This document shows, in pieces, positions 50,380-57,808 of a stretch of 64,000 nt of DNA. A program made the translations under genes and the position numbers. The stretch is taken from positions 54,764 through 118,763 of the forward strand of contig NZ_JAUYRO010000034.1 of NCBI RefSeq assembly GCF_030696805.1, read 5' to 3'. This DNA comes from Methyloversatilis sp. Its GTDB lineage: Bacteria; Pseudomonadota; Gammaproteobacteria; Burkholderiales; Rhodocyclaceae. Below the pieces are notes generated by a model. That model was not told the DNA's origin. It was given only the letters and a program-made list of their open reading frames with translations, and did no database searches. Numbering within the stretch: position 1 is the first letter of the stretch; each line of letters begins with the position of its first letter.

Positions 50380-51108
50380 CTACAGGGTGACCAACTCTGC
50401 GAGCTTGGCCGCGATATCTGCCATTGGCTCCTCTGCAGTGCTCAGTCCACTTCGCGAGCCTAACAAGGGACTGACTTCGCGGAGCGCTTCATATGTTGTG
50501 TCGTGCACAATGGGAACGAGCAGATCACGCGCCAAGAGAGCCGAAAGCTCTTTTTCAGCGATTCCTTCTGACGCGACGCGACGCAGCAGCGCAGGGGTCA
50601 CCAGCACGATGCCGACTCGCGACCTCGCCAATCCCTTATCAATTTCGCGAAGCAGCGTGGCGCCGAGGGGAACGTCCTTCTCGCTGAACCAAACGGAGAC
50701 ACCGCGCGACTCGAGTAGATCATTCAGGTCCTTCGCAGCTCCTTTCCGATCGTCCCACGCGTGGCAAAGAAAAACATCCCGAAGGTCAGGCACAGATGCG
50801 CGCTTCTCGAAGTTTTCGCGCACCGGCGTTAGCGTCCGCACCTCAGCGGGGGTGTACACGACCGATGACCCTGCTCGCGACCAACGTGGCCTTGCGGAGA
50901 TGCTGGACCGGCCACCACCGCTCTGGCCGCCCGAACTGCTCCCACTGCTCCCACTGCTCCCGCTGTTCCCGCTTCCCCCCAACGAGGAATAGGGCGAAGA
51001 GTAAGAAGAAAATGACCCGTAGCCTCGAGAGCGACCGCCACACGCGGGACATGCCGCTGCCCCGCTCGCTGTGCGATGTCCTTCTACCGGTGCTGTGCAT
51101 CTAGCCAT
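50380..51108 (-). CDS. TIR-domain protein with N-terminal Cys motif
   Basis: A 242-aa protein in three parts. Residues 1-28 carry a short Cys/His motif (CTAPVEGHR, then CPACGGR) that could bind zinc. A Ser/Gly linker covers about residues 30-75. A TIR domain runs from about 110 to 242 (DVFLCHAWDDRKGAAKDL, WFSEKDVPLG, RSRVGIVLVTP), with a candidate NADase Glu in IAEKELSALL. Bacterial TIR domains in defence degrade NAD or make signal nucleotides. Start ATG 51108 follows a perfect AGGAGGT. It is 330 bp upstream of the ATPase gene on the same strand. Confidence 0.9.
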   Translation of the reverse strand: MARCTAPVEGHRTASGAAACPACGGRSRGYGSFSSYSSPYSSLGGSGNSGSSGSSGSSSGGQSGGGRSSISARPRWSRAGSSVVYTPAEVRTLTPVRENFEKRASVPDLRDVFLCHAWDDRKGAAKDLNDLLESRGVSVWFSEKDVPLGATLLREIDKGLARSRVGIVLVTPALLRRVASEGIAEKELSALLARDLLVPIVHDTTYEALREVSPLLGSRSGLSTAEEPMADIAAKLAELVTL

Positions 51109-51300
51109 GTCGAAGACCTCCTATTTGTGATCGCTTTTTCAAGAGTTGTGTATCTGCATCGATGAGTTGATGCGCTCCGCGATGGCTAAATCAGGCATCG
51201 CATCGCCGGCAAAAGCAGCAGCTCGCAGAAAGCATACTTGTCACCACCCCTTACGTCTATTGAGTAGCGCGATCGGGTATGCGTGCGTATATCTTTGGTG

Positions 51301-52116
51301 TTATGCCGCGATGGCCTGGGCGAGCTCGGCCGAGCGCGTGAGGTGCTCTGCGGCGACGATGAGGACGATGGCCAGCAGGTGGCCAGCGTAGAAGGCGAGT
51401 GACCACGGATGCCGCGTTGTGTGGCGTGGTGCTCTGGATCTCGCGTACTGCGAAGCGGCGATGATGGCCGCGATCGCAGCTGCGATGAGCGCGTTGGCGA
51501 TCGGCATGCCGGGGTTCAGCATGAAGAAGGCGACGAGTGCAGCAACTGGCCAGGCTGCGGTGCTGTCGGGTTGTGAGTTGAAGAACCTGTGCAGCGCATA
51601 CAGCCAGACGATGCCGGCCAGGCCGAAGGATGACGGCGACTGGATGAGCGCGACGGCGGCGATGACGATGAGCGATCTTGCGATCGCAACGGGTGTCGGG
51701 TTCTTCGCTTGTTCCACCAGGTAGGCAACGGCGGCGAAGCTGAAGAGGATGTTGCCGGCCCACCATGGGCTAAAGCCGGTGTTTGCAAAGGCGATCGCGT
51801 AGATCGGCTGTATCGCTGCGCCGGCGATCGCCAGGCGCCTGGCGGTCTGCAGTGGTGCCTTGTCTGGATTGAGCGTGAGTGCGAAGGCCAGCCCGAACAG
51901 CGGGAAGGCGAGCCGGCCGACGAGGTAGGCCAGCACCGAGGCACGATCAAACAGGCAGGTGTTGATGTGATCCACCAGCATGCAGACGCAGGCGATGGCT
52001 TTGAGCACGTCGATCTGCAGCGGGTGACGCGGCAGCAGGGTTGCCCGCAGGGCGTTGGTGATGGCGGCGGTCTGCGCCTGGGCGTGCTCGATGAGGCTGC
52101 TTAGGGCGCGCGCCAT
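51301..52116 (-). CDS. TraX-family membrane protein
   Basis: A 271-aa integral membrane protein with about eight spans. The N-terminal DVLKAIACVCMLVDHIN is the TraX signature (in F plasmids TraX N-acetylates pilin). It overlaps the Zot gene by 16 bp, so it is translated with the phage module and may modify the phage coat protein or a host pilin receptor. The C-terminus ends in Ala/Thr-rich spans. Start ATG 52116. Confidence 0.88.
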   Translation of the reverse strand: MARALSSLIEHAQAQTAAITNALRATLLPRHPLQIDVLKAIACVCMLVDHINTCLFDRASVLAYLVGRLAFPLFGLAFALTLNPDKAPLQTARRLAIAGAAIQPIYAIAFANTGFSPWWAGNILFSFAAVAYLVEQAKNPTPVAIARSLIVIAAVALIQSPSSFGLAGIVWLYALHRFFNSQPDSTAAWPVAALVAFFMLNPGMPIANALIAAAIAAIIAASQYARSRAPRHTTRHPWSLAFYAGHLLAIVLIVAAEHLTRSAELAQAIAA

Positions 52117-53255
52117 GGTGAGTTCGCCGGCACACGTGGCTGATAGGGCTGCTGCGTCGTTTGCGGTGCGGCTTCGCTGGTGCTCGTGCTCAGGCCTTCA
52201 CGCGGAGCGGGTGCGCCGATGACCAGGTCGGAGGGCGTGGCGGTGCTGGCGCTGGCCAGCAGCGGGGCGTTTCTGTTCGCTTCTTGTCTGCGGTCGCGCT
52301 GCTCCGGTGTTCTCGCGTCCCAGGCGAGGAAGAAGCCGTCCTGGACGATCTTGTCGCACAGGCTCTTCTCTACGGCCAGGCGCGTGCCTTGCTGACTGTA
52401 GCAGCGGCATTCATTGCGCAGTGTGAGGCACGCGGCGGGGTACGGTGCCTGGGTCGGGCGGGTGACTTCGTCGTACACCGGGGCGGTGTAGGCCAGCCCC
52501 TGAATGCGCGGCTGCTGATCCTGCAGGTACTGCGCGGTCGTGAGCTTGCCTTCTCGGGTGCGGCCGGCTGAACTGGTGGCCTGTGCGCCGGTACCGGCCT
52601 GCTGTGCCGTGGGCTGGGTGCCACCGATCGGCACGCCTTGCGTGCGATCGTAGAACCAACTCACGGTGAAGCCGATCAGCGCGATCGCCACAACAGGAAC
52701 GACAAACATCGCATACACGCGCGCGGGAATCTTCTTCTTGTGCGTGTGGACTTCCGCCGACTTGTAATAGTCGAAGATTTCCTTCGGGTATTTGAAGTTG
52801 TGCTCGATCGCGGTCGACCGCGCGGCGATCGGGTTCTCCTTCACGGACTCGAACTCGAAGACGCGGGCCTTCTGCTGGCCGAAGGTGCGAACCGAGTGAT
52901 AGTGCTTGCCGACCAGGCGGCGCACGTTGCTGTCGACCAGCATCGGGTGTTGCGTGATGAACACCAGGTCAATGCCAAGGTGTCGATGCGTCTCCAGCTT
53001 GGCGACGTGCTCGGGCACGTTTGAGCCGTTGCCGCGCGGACGGAACACGCGCTGGCATTCGTCGATGACGATGATGCTGTTGGCCGGGCACTCGTACCAC
53101 TTGGTCGGATCTTCGAGCTCGATCCACGGAAGCTTGAGGTCCGAGATCCCGGAGTAATAGACCGGCCGGCCTTCTAGCTCCGACTTCTGCTTGATGCGCC
53201 AGATCGAGTACAGCGTTTTACCTGCGCCCGGCAGGCCGGTCTGCAGGTCGATCAT
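52101..53255 (-). CDS. Zot/pI phage assembly ATPase
   Basis: A 384-aa inner-membrane assembly protein. The N-terminal Zot domain has Walker A TGLPGAGKT at residues 6-14 and Walker B SIIVIDECQR near residue 63. A single membrane span is near residues 183-205, followed by a Pro/Thr/Gln-rich periplasmic part with Cys pairs. It drives extrusion of filamentous virions. It overlaps the preceding DUF2523 gene by 4 bp (ATGA), the normal inovirus order. Confidence 0.95.
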   Translation of the reverse strand: MIDLQTGLPGAGKTLYSIWRIKQKSELEGRPVYYSGISDLKLPWIELEDPTKWYECPANSIIVIDECQRVFRPRGNGSNVPEHVAKLETHRHLGIDLVFITQHPMLVDSNVRRLVGKHYHSVRTFGQQKARVFEFESVKENPIAARSTAIEHNFKYPKEIFDYYKSAEVHTHKKKIPARVYAMFVVPVVAIALIGFTVSWFYDRTQGVPIGGTQPTAQQAGTGAQATSSAGRTREGKLTTAQYLQDQQPRIQGLAYTAPVYDEVTRPTQAPYPAACLTLRNECRCYSQQGTRLAVEKSLCDKIVQDGFFLAWDARTPEQRDRRQEANRNAPLLASASTATPSDLVIGAPAPREGLSTSTSEAAPQTTQQPYQPRVPANSPWRAP

Positions 53256-53566
53256 TTAACGACCCAACGTTTTACGGCCCCCTGCACGGCGGACATGGCG
53301 AGCTTGGTGGCCAGAGCGGCGAAGATGATCTGCACTGCGTCGCCCAACTTGAGCAGGCCGACGAAGCCGGAAATGTCTGCGGGCAGGCCGGACAGTTGGC
53401 TGAAGTAGCTGGATCGAAACTGATCGAGCAGCGGGTCGAGTGCCGTGTAAGTCACCAGTCCGAGGCCGAGCGCCAGAAGGACACGACCAACCAGCGAGGA
53501 CACGAGGGTGAGCAGGACACCGCCGATCGAGCTGGCGGCGATGACGGGAATCAACGGAAGTGCCAT
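53252..53566 (-). CDS. DUF2523 minor coat protein (pVI-like)
   Basis: A 104-aa hydrophobic protein with about three membrane segments, starting MALPLIPVIAASSIGG. Position between the adsorption protein and Zot and its size match DUF2523 proteins of inoviruses, thought to be the pVI-like minor coat at the adsorption end. Ribosome site GAGGAG. The stop overlaps the Zot start. Confidence 0.88.
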   Translation of the reverse strand: MALPLIPVIAASSIGGVLLTLVSSLVGRVLLALGLGLVTYTALDPLLDQFRSSYFSQLSGLPADISGFVGLLKLGDAVQIIFAALATKLAMSAVQGAVKRWVVK

Positions 53567-53576
53567 GGCGGGCTCC

Positions 53577-55109
53577 TCAGGCGGTCGGGTTGCGCAGCAC
53601 GATCAGTGCGGCGGACAGGTAGGCGAAGGCCTGGACGAAGAAGCCGAGATAGCCGGCGAACTCGCATGCCTTCTCGAAGGACACGTCGACGGTGTATCCA
53701 CCCGGCAAGCCAATTGATCGCGACGCGGGGCACGTCGCGGCGATCGGCGAGGACTGCAGGCTTTCGGAGAACTTCGCCTGGGCGCTGATCGCCGCTGTGC
53801 TCTTCTCGGACTGGATGTAGTTGGCGCCGGTGTCGGTGCCGGCTCCCGCTGCATCGGCCAGATCCGTGAAGCTGTTCGAGGCGGTGGATTCGCAGTTGCG
53901 CTGATAGACCTCGCGGGCCAGTGCGCACTGAACGGCATCACCCGAGCATGTGAAGCCACCACATCCGCCCGCCCACGAGCCTTTGCCGTCGTTCGTATTC
54001 GTGCAACGCGGGTCTGCGGGATTCTTCTTGCAGAACTCGGTTTGATTCTCCGTCTCGCTCTTCGTCTCCGTGCTGTCGGTCTTGGGGGTGCCGTTGGCGT
54101 TGGTGCCGCCGGTCGTGGTGGTTGTGGTGGACGTGCATTTGCCGTCCTTGCATTCGGTCGAGGTGGTTTCCGACTTCGTCGTGGTGCCGCCCGAGCCGTC
54201 CGGCGTTGTTGCCGACTTCGTCGTTCCAGTGTCCTTGCCGCTGGTCTGCACATTGGTCTGGCCGGCACCCGGTTTGATGCAGACGTTCTGTCCATTGACC
54301 TGGCCCCATGCACCGCCCGATTTGGCGCAATCGCTCGGACCCTTGCCGGCATCCCACCAGGGCTTTGACGGATCGGTTTCAACGGTGTCGACGTCGGAGA
54401 TCCCGCCGCCGTAGCTCGCGCAGTTGCGTCCGTTGAATGAGAACGGGCCTTGACCTTCGCAGTGCCCGCCGATGCGCACGACATCGTCACCGCCCGAGGG
54501 GGCATCCGACCAGTAGCACTTGACGCCACCTTGAGCGGTCGCGGCACATCCTTCGACGCAGAAGGACGCGTTGCCGTTGTAGCTCGAAGGGTCGGAGACG
54601 CTGAGGATGGCGTGATTGGCGGCGGTACCGGCAACGCGGCCGGCGACGTCGCTGCAGTCCTTCTCGCACAGGTTTGTGATCGGGTTCTTGATCTCACCCG
54701 GCGCGCATGCAACGTCCTTGCAGCTGGCCGTCGCGGTGTCGAACTGCTGACCCGCGGGACAGGTGGGGTTGCCCGAGCACACGCCGGCGTTTAACGCGCC
54801 ACCGTACAAGCAGACTTGACGCGAGCTCACGAGACCCAGAAAGCCCGGGTAGGTGGGGTCGGTAGGAGTGCTGCTGTAACACCCCGGCCCCTGCCAGCCG
54901 TTGTAGAGGTAGGTGTTGTTCGGGTACTGCGCGCACACCTCGGCACCGGACCAGCCGACGCGCCCACCTTCCATGTTTGCGTAGTACTCCGTACGCGGCT
55001 GATAGGCGGCGAGTGCTGGAAGCGAGACGGCTGCGAGAAGAACGCCGAGAAGGAAGGCGAGGACAGCGCGAGTGAGCCGCAGGGGGCTCAGTAGTTGAAG
55101 ATGATCCAT
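53577..55109 (-). CDS. Phage adsorption protein (pIII/TspB-like)
   Basis: A 510-aa secreted protein with a signal peptide ending at PALAAYQ. Next come a Cys-rich N-terminal region (PACPAGQQF-like CPAGQQFDTATASCKDVACAP), a long Thr/Ser/Lys/Gly-rich linker (about residues 290-360), and a C-terminal domain with Cys pairs that ends in a membrane anchor (GYLGFFVQAFAYLSAALIVL). This matches pIII-like attachment proteins and the TspB family of Neisseria prophages. It should bind the host receptor, probably a pilus. Confidence 0.88.
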   Translation of the reverse strand: MDHLQLLSPLRLTRAVLAFLLGVLLAAVSLPALAAYQPRTEYYANMEGGRVGWSGAEVCAQYPNNTYLYNGWQGPGCYSSTPTDPTYPGFLGLVSSRQVCLYGGALNAGVCSGNPTCPAGQQFDTATASCKDVACAPGEIKNPITNLCEKDCSDVAGRVAGTAANHAILSVSDPSSYNGNASFCVEGCAATAQGGVKCYWSDAPSGGDDVVRIGGHCEGQGPFSFNGRNCASYGGGISDVDTVETDPSKPWWDAGKGPSDCAKSGGAWGQVNGQNVCIKPGAGQTNVQTSGKDTGTTKSATTPDGSGGTTTKSETTSTECKDGKCTSTTTTTTGGTNANGTPKTDSTETKSETENQTEFCKKNPADPRCTNTNDGKGSWAGGCGGFTCSGDAVQCALAREVYQRNCESTASNSFTDLADAAGAGTDTGANYIQSEKSTAAISAQAKFSESLQSSPIAATCPASRSIGLPGGYTVDVSFEKACEFAGYLGFFVQAFAYLSAALIVLRNPTA

Positions 55110-55147
55110 GCGGCCCCCAGCAAAGCGATCATGACGTATGCGCCCAT
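55088..55147 (-). CDS. Very small hydrophobic ORF (pVII/pIX-like candidate)
   Basis: A 19-residue frame, MGAYVMIALLGAAWIIFNY, starts at ATG 55147 and ends inside the beginning of the adsorption-protein gene. It is one hydrophobic span with an aromatic end. Inoviruses need one or two tiny minor coat proteins at the other end of the virion (pVII and pIX, about 30 aa). Position between pVIII and pIII and composition fit; the length is short. No strong ribosome site is seen. Confidence 0.4.
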   Translation of the reverse strand: MGAYVMIALLGAAWIIFNY

Positions 55148-55218
55148 GATTTGAATCCCCCAGGTGAATGCCGGGACCGACCGCAGCCCCCCGGGTTACT
55201 ACGCTTGAAACGGTTGAT

Positions 55219-55236
55219 GCGAGCTGATCAGCTCGC
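55219..55236. terminator. Hairpin after major coat gene
   Basis: A perfect 18-bp palindrome (GCGAGCTGATCAGCTCGC) lies 6 bp after the major coat gene stop. Filamentous phages normally have a terminator after gene VIII. There is no T-run, so termination may be weak or rho-assisted. Confidence 0.5.
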
Positions 55237-55241
55237 GGTGA

Positions 55242-55460
55242 TTACAGCGCGCGACGGATCCACTTGTAGACCGCAACACCCACCAGCACGACCAGCACGG
55301 CAGCGCCGATCGCAGCGATCGGGGCACTGGCGCCAGCGATGGCCGTGGTGACTGCGGACACATCGATGCCACCGCCACCGGCGTGCGACGGTGCCGATAC
55401 CAGAGCCAGCGGAGCGGCCGAAACGAGGACACCCGCAACCTTACGCAGACGATTCATCAT
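55242..55460 (-). CDS. Major coat protein (pVIII-like)
   Basis: A 72-aa precursor: a signal peptide of 27 residues ending at SAPSHA, then a mature coat of about 45 residues. The mature part has a short N-terminal part (GGGGIDVSAVTTAIAG), a long hydrophobic helix and a basic end (YKWIRRAL). This is the standard architecture of filamentous-phage major coat proteins. It overlaps the upstream gene and is followed at once by a hairpin. Confidence 0.9.
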   Translation of the reverse strand: MMNRLRKVAGVLVSAAPLALVSAPSHAGGGGIDVSAVTTAIAGASAPIAAIGAAVLVVLVGVAVYKWIRRAL

Positions 55461-56055
55461 TGGTACTTCCTTTCAAGAACAGGGTTTGAATTGCGGCACG
55501 GCAGCCAAAGGCGACAGCCCATACCGTGATGATTGCGACCGCAATGGCCGCACCTGCTTCCGAGCTCAGGGCGAAGGGGTTACCCATCGCTTCCGAGCCC
55601 GAGAGCACCACCATCCCGCATTCACTGAGGTTTGCGGGCTGAGGGTTCTGTACGACGAGGGCACCGCCCTCGCCAGTTGTGACGCACAACATGTCCGATC
55701 CTTTCTGCTGCGGGTAATCCGGCAGCGATGAAAACTCGTTTGATCCACCCTTGATCGAGGCGACCTTGGGGCCGGTGTAGGCCGGCCCTGGGGTGACGTC
55801 CGCCAGATGGAAGGCGTACGTGTCGAACGGTCCGTTCGCGGCATCGAAGCACATGACACGGAAGGTGCCGCCGGCTTCGTATTGCAGCGTGACGCATTGG
55901 GTGTGCTCGACATCAAGCCAGCCGGACAGGGTTGCCGCTTCGCTGACCGTGTCGACGTAGCTCTGGTGGCAGCCGGTGAAATACGTCTGTCCGCCGATTT
56001 CCACACCGAACTCGTCGTACTGCGGCACATAGACGTCCGACTGGTAGCAGCTCAC
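55441..56055 (-). CDS. Element protein with coat-like C-terminus
   Basis: A 204-aa protein. The N-terminal about 150 residues are hydrophilic with several Cys (CYQSDVYV, TGCHQSY, QCVTLQYEAG) and no signal peptide that I can see. The C-terminal about 45 residues (FALSSEAGAAIAVAIITVW, then basic residues) resemble a coat-protein span. It begins at GTG 56055, overlapping the upstream gene by GTGA, and overlaps the major coat gene. It may be a second capsid or assembly protein. The family is not recognised. Confidence 0.75.
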   Translation of the reverse strand: MSCYQSDVYVPQYDEFGVEIGGQTYFTGCHQSYVDTVSEAATLSGWLDVEHTQCVTLQYEAGGTFRVMCFDAANGPFDTYAFHLADVTPGPAYTGPKVASIKGGSNEFSSLPDYPQQKGSDMLCVTTGEGGALVVQNPQPANLSECGMVVLSGSEAMGNPFALSSEAGAAIAVAIITVWAVAFGCRAAIQTLFLKGSTNDESSA

Positions 56056-56264
56056 GATGCGCGTTCCACTCTGAGCCAGCGCGGGTACAGGCGACCGGAC
56101 TGCACGCCCAGGGTGACGGACATCACTGCGGTGTCGTCCTTCTTGAGTCCGTCACCGGCAGGCGCTTCGCCGAAGGTGCCGTCCGGCAGTTCGACGATCG
56201 CGATCCGCATGCCGTTGTTCGCGCGCTTGAGCGAGCGAACGGTGCAGTGCGTGGAGAGGTTCAT
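56052..56264 (-). CDS. Small beta-rich protein, paralogue of next upstream gene
   Basis: A 70-aa protein, MNLSTHCTVRSLKRANNGMR at the start, with IAIVELPDGTFGEAPA and a conserved-looking VQSGRLYPRWLRV end. It aligns with the 86-aa protein encoded just upstream (ELPDGTFGEAP against QLENGRFGDVP). Both look like small beta-barrel proteins. Role unknown; they could be single-stranded-DNA or coat-associated proteins. ATG 56264 overlaps the upstream stop. Confidence 0.78.
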   Translation of the reverse strand: MNLSTHCTVRSLKRANNGMRIAIVELPDGTFGEAPAGDGLKKDDTAVMSVTLGVQSGRLYPRWLRVERAS

Positions 56265-56521
56265 TGGATTCTCCGCAGCTGCAGGCGAGCTTCGACGCGG
56301 CCGTTCTTGACCTGGACGCGGCCGTAAAGTCCGACGGTGTCGGATTTGGTGACGTCGGCATCGCAGGGCACATCGCCGAACCGGCCGTTCTCCAGCTGGA
56401 TGTGCGCGAGGTGAAATGCGCCCTTGATCTGGCTCACGGAGATCACGGACACCGCGCGAGACAGAAGCTGTTCGCCGGTCAGTGTGGCCGGAGCGGGCAC
56501 CAGGTGCGGGTGAGACATCAT
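56261..56521 (-). CDS. Small beta-rich protein, paralogue of next downstream gene
   Basis: An 86-aa protein (MMSHPHLVPAPATLTGEQLL) whose C-terminal 60 residues align with the 70-aa protein encoded downstream. The ribosome site AGGG is well placed. The two genes form a tandem duplication in the replication/coat part of the inovirus module. Confidence 0.78.
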   Translation of the reverse strand: MMSHPHLVPAPATLTGEQLLSRAVSVISVSQIKGAFHLAHIQLENGRFGDVPCDADVTKSDTVGLYGRVQVKNGRVEARLQLRRIQ

Positions 56522-56595
56522 CGAAATCCCTTTCGGCGGGGCTTGCCCGCAAACAGGTTTAGTTAAATGTACTTCTTAGTTAGTACTAGACAGCA

Positions 56596-56949
56596 TTACT
56601 TGCGTTTATCAATCTTTCGGACTCGGAAGACCGGAACGAACTCGATGTACGTTTCGTACGAATTCTCGGTGTACTCCGTGTGCTCGAGTAGATGACCGTC
56701 GACCAGCTGCTCCCGCGTCGCGTGAAAAAGCATCTCCGATTGCAGGAAGCGCAAAGCAGATTCCCTGTCATCGAATTCATGCTGCTGCACGCAACTGGAG
56801 TTAACAGAATCAAAGATCAACACCCGAAACTGAGGGAAGTACTCCGAGACACCTACCTTTGCACTGCGGAAGGCGCCGGACTCCGTAGTCAGCGATAAAG
56901 TGATCAACTTGTCACCGACACGAACGTGATACATACTGACTTTTTTCAT
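56596..56949 (-). CDS. Element protein, function unknown
   Basis: A 117-aa protein, MKKVSMYHVRVGDKLITLSL at the start, mixed alpha/beta with an acidic middle and basic end (VRKIDKRK). The good ribosome site AGGAAG decides ATG 56949 over the longer upstream frame, which has no signal. It lies 50 bp after a membrane protein gene. The family is not recognised. Confidence 0.75.
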   Translation of the reverse strand: MKKVSMYHVRVGDKLITLSLTTESGAFRSAKVGVSEYFPQFRVLIFDSVNSSCVQQHEFDDRESALRFLQSEMLFHATREQLVDGHLLEHTEYTENSYETYIEFVPVFRVRKIDKRK

Positions 56950-56999
56950 ATCTCTTCCTTTCAAGCGGGTAAACCCCGTCGAAAAGGACTTCCCGGCCG

Positions 57000-57383
57000 C
57001 TAATTGCGGCCGTTCTTTTTTGCGGCTTGCGTGATCGGCAAGCGACGAATGCATTCGAAGTGCGGTCGCCTTGCCCAGTCCGGAACGGTCGCGCCATGAC
57101 GCTCGAGAAGCGCAATCTTTTCGGACGAAAGACCTTCGGGGTACCAGGCAATACGCCGCTTCGGATAGCGCAGCTGAAGAAGGGCACCGCCGATTTCCGG
57201 AAGGCCGGCACGACCCAACGTGTTGCAGAACCACATGCCGAACTTGCCCGGCGCGGTAAGCAGCGCGTCGAACAGCAGGAACACGAACAAGAAAGGGGCG
57301 GCAAGCAGCGCCAGCGCGGTTTGCCACCACGTCGCCGGCTGACCATTGACGGTAAAGCCGGATCGGTTCAGTTGAATCTTCAT
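57000..57383 (-). CDS. Small membrane protein of phage module
   Basis: A 127-aa protein with a short hydrophilic start (MKIQLNRSGFTVNGQPATWW), two closely spaced hydrophobic segments (about 22-60) and a basic C-terminal half. The ribosome site GGGAG is clear. It lies downstream of the parS-like palindrome. Role unknown; it may be a membrane partner of replication or assembly. Confidence 0.75.
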   Translation of the reverse strand: MKIQLNRSGFTVNGQPATWWQTALALLAAPFLFVFLLFDALLTAPGKFGMWFCNTLGRAGLPEIGGALLQLRYPKRRIAWYPEGLSSEKIALLERHGATVPDWARRPHFECIRRLPITQAAKKNGRN

Positions 57384-57408
57384 GTCGTACTCCCTTCAGG
57401 TGGATGAG

Positions 57409-57426
57409 CGTTTCGCATGCGAAACG
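57409..57426. repeat. parS-like palindrome, copy 2
   Basis: The 18-bp palindrome CGTTTCGCATGCGAAACG is identical to the one at 48063-48080 and here extends to 20 bp (flanking G and C). It lies in the 47-bp gap between two phage-module genes, so it is free of coding constraint. Confidence 0.75.
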
Positions 57427-57430
57427 CGGG

Positions 57431-57808
57431 TTAGCCCTTCTGCGATGCTGCGCCGGACTGCTGAGTGGCCTTGTCCTGGCCTAGCATCTTGATCGGCTTC
57501 ACCGATATGACCTCTTTCTTGACGTCCTTGCCAGCGGAATATTCCCGGATCTGGATTTCGGCGAGGTAGGCGTCCGCCTGCTTGAGCGAGATGGCATTTT
57601 TGCTGCCGGGCATCTTGAGGACTTCGACGCCGAGGCCCCACGCCATAGGCGCGGGGTCGTCGGCACGCTGCAGCGGGACGGTCAGGAACAGTTCGGTGTA
57701 ATCGAATTGCGTGCCGTCGATGTTGAACATGCGACCACGGGCACCGAGGAGCACCCGGCGTTCGGTTCGGACTTGTTCGGCTTCAGCCATATCAAACAGA
57801 ATCGACAT
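57431..57808 (-). CDS. Candidate ssDNA-binding protein (pV-like)
   Basis: A 125-aa protein just downstream of the replication initiator, overlapping it by 17 bp, the place of the ssDNA-binding protein (pV) in many inoviruses. The sequence is mixed beta (RRVLLGARGRMFNIDGTQFDYTELFLTVPL) with a Gln/Lys-rich tail. Three ATGs in a row (57814, 57811 and 57808) follow AAGGAA; the third has the best spacing. The function is inferred from position only. Confidence 0.7.
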   Translation of the reverse strand: MSILFDMAEAEQVRTERRVLLGARGRMFNIDGTQFDYTELFLTVPLQRADDPAPMAWGLGVEVLKMPGSKNAISLKQADAYLAEIQIREYSAGKDVKKEVISVKPIKMLGQDKATQQSGAASQKG

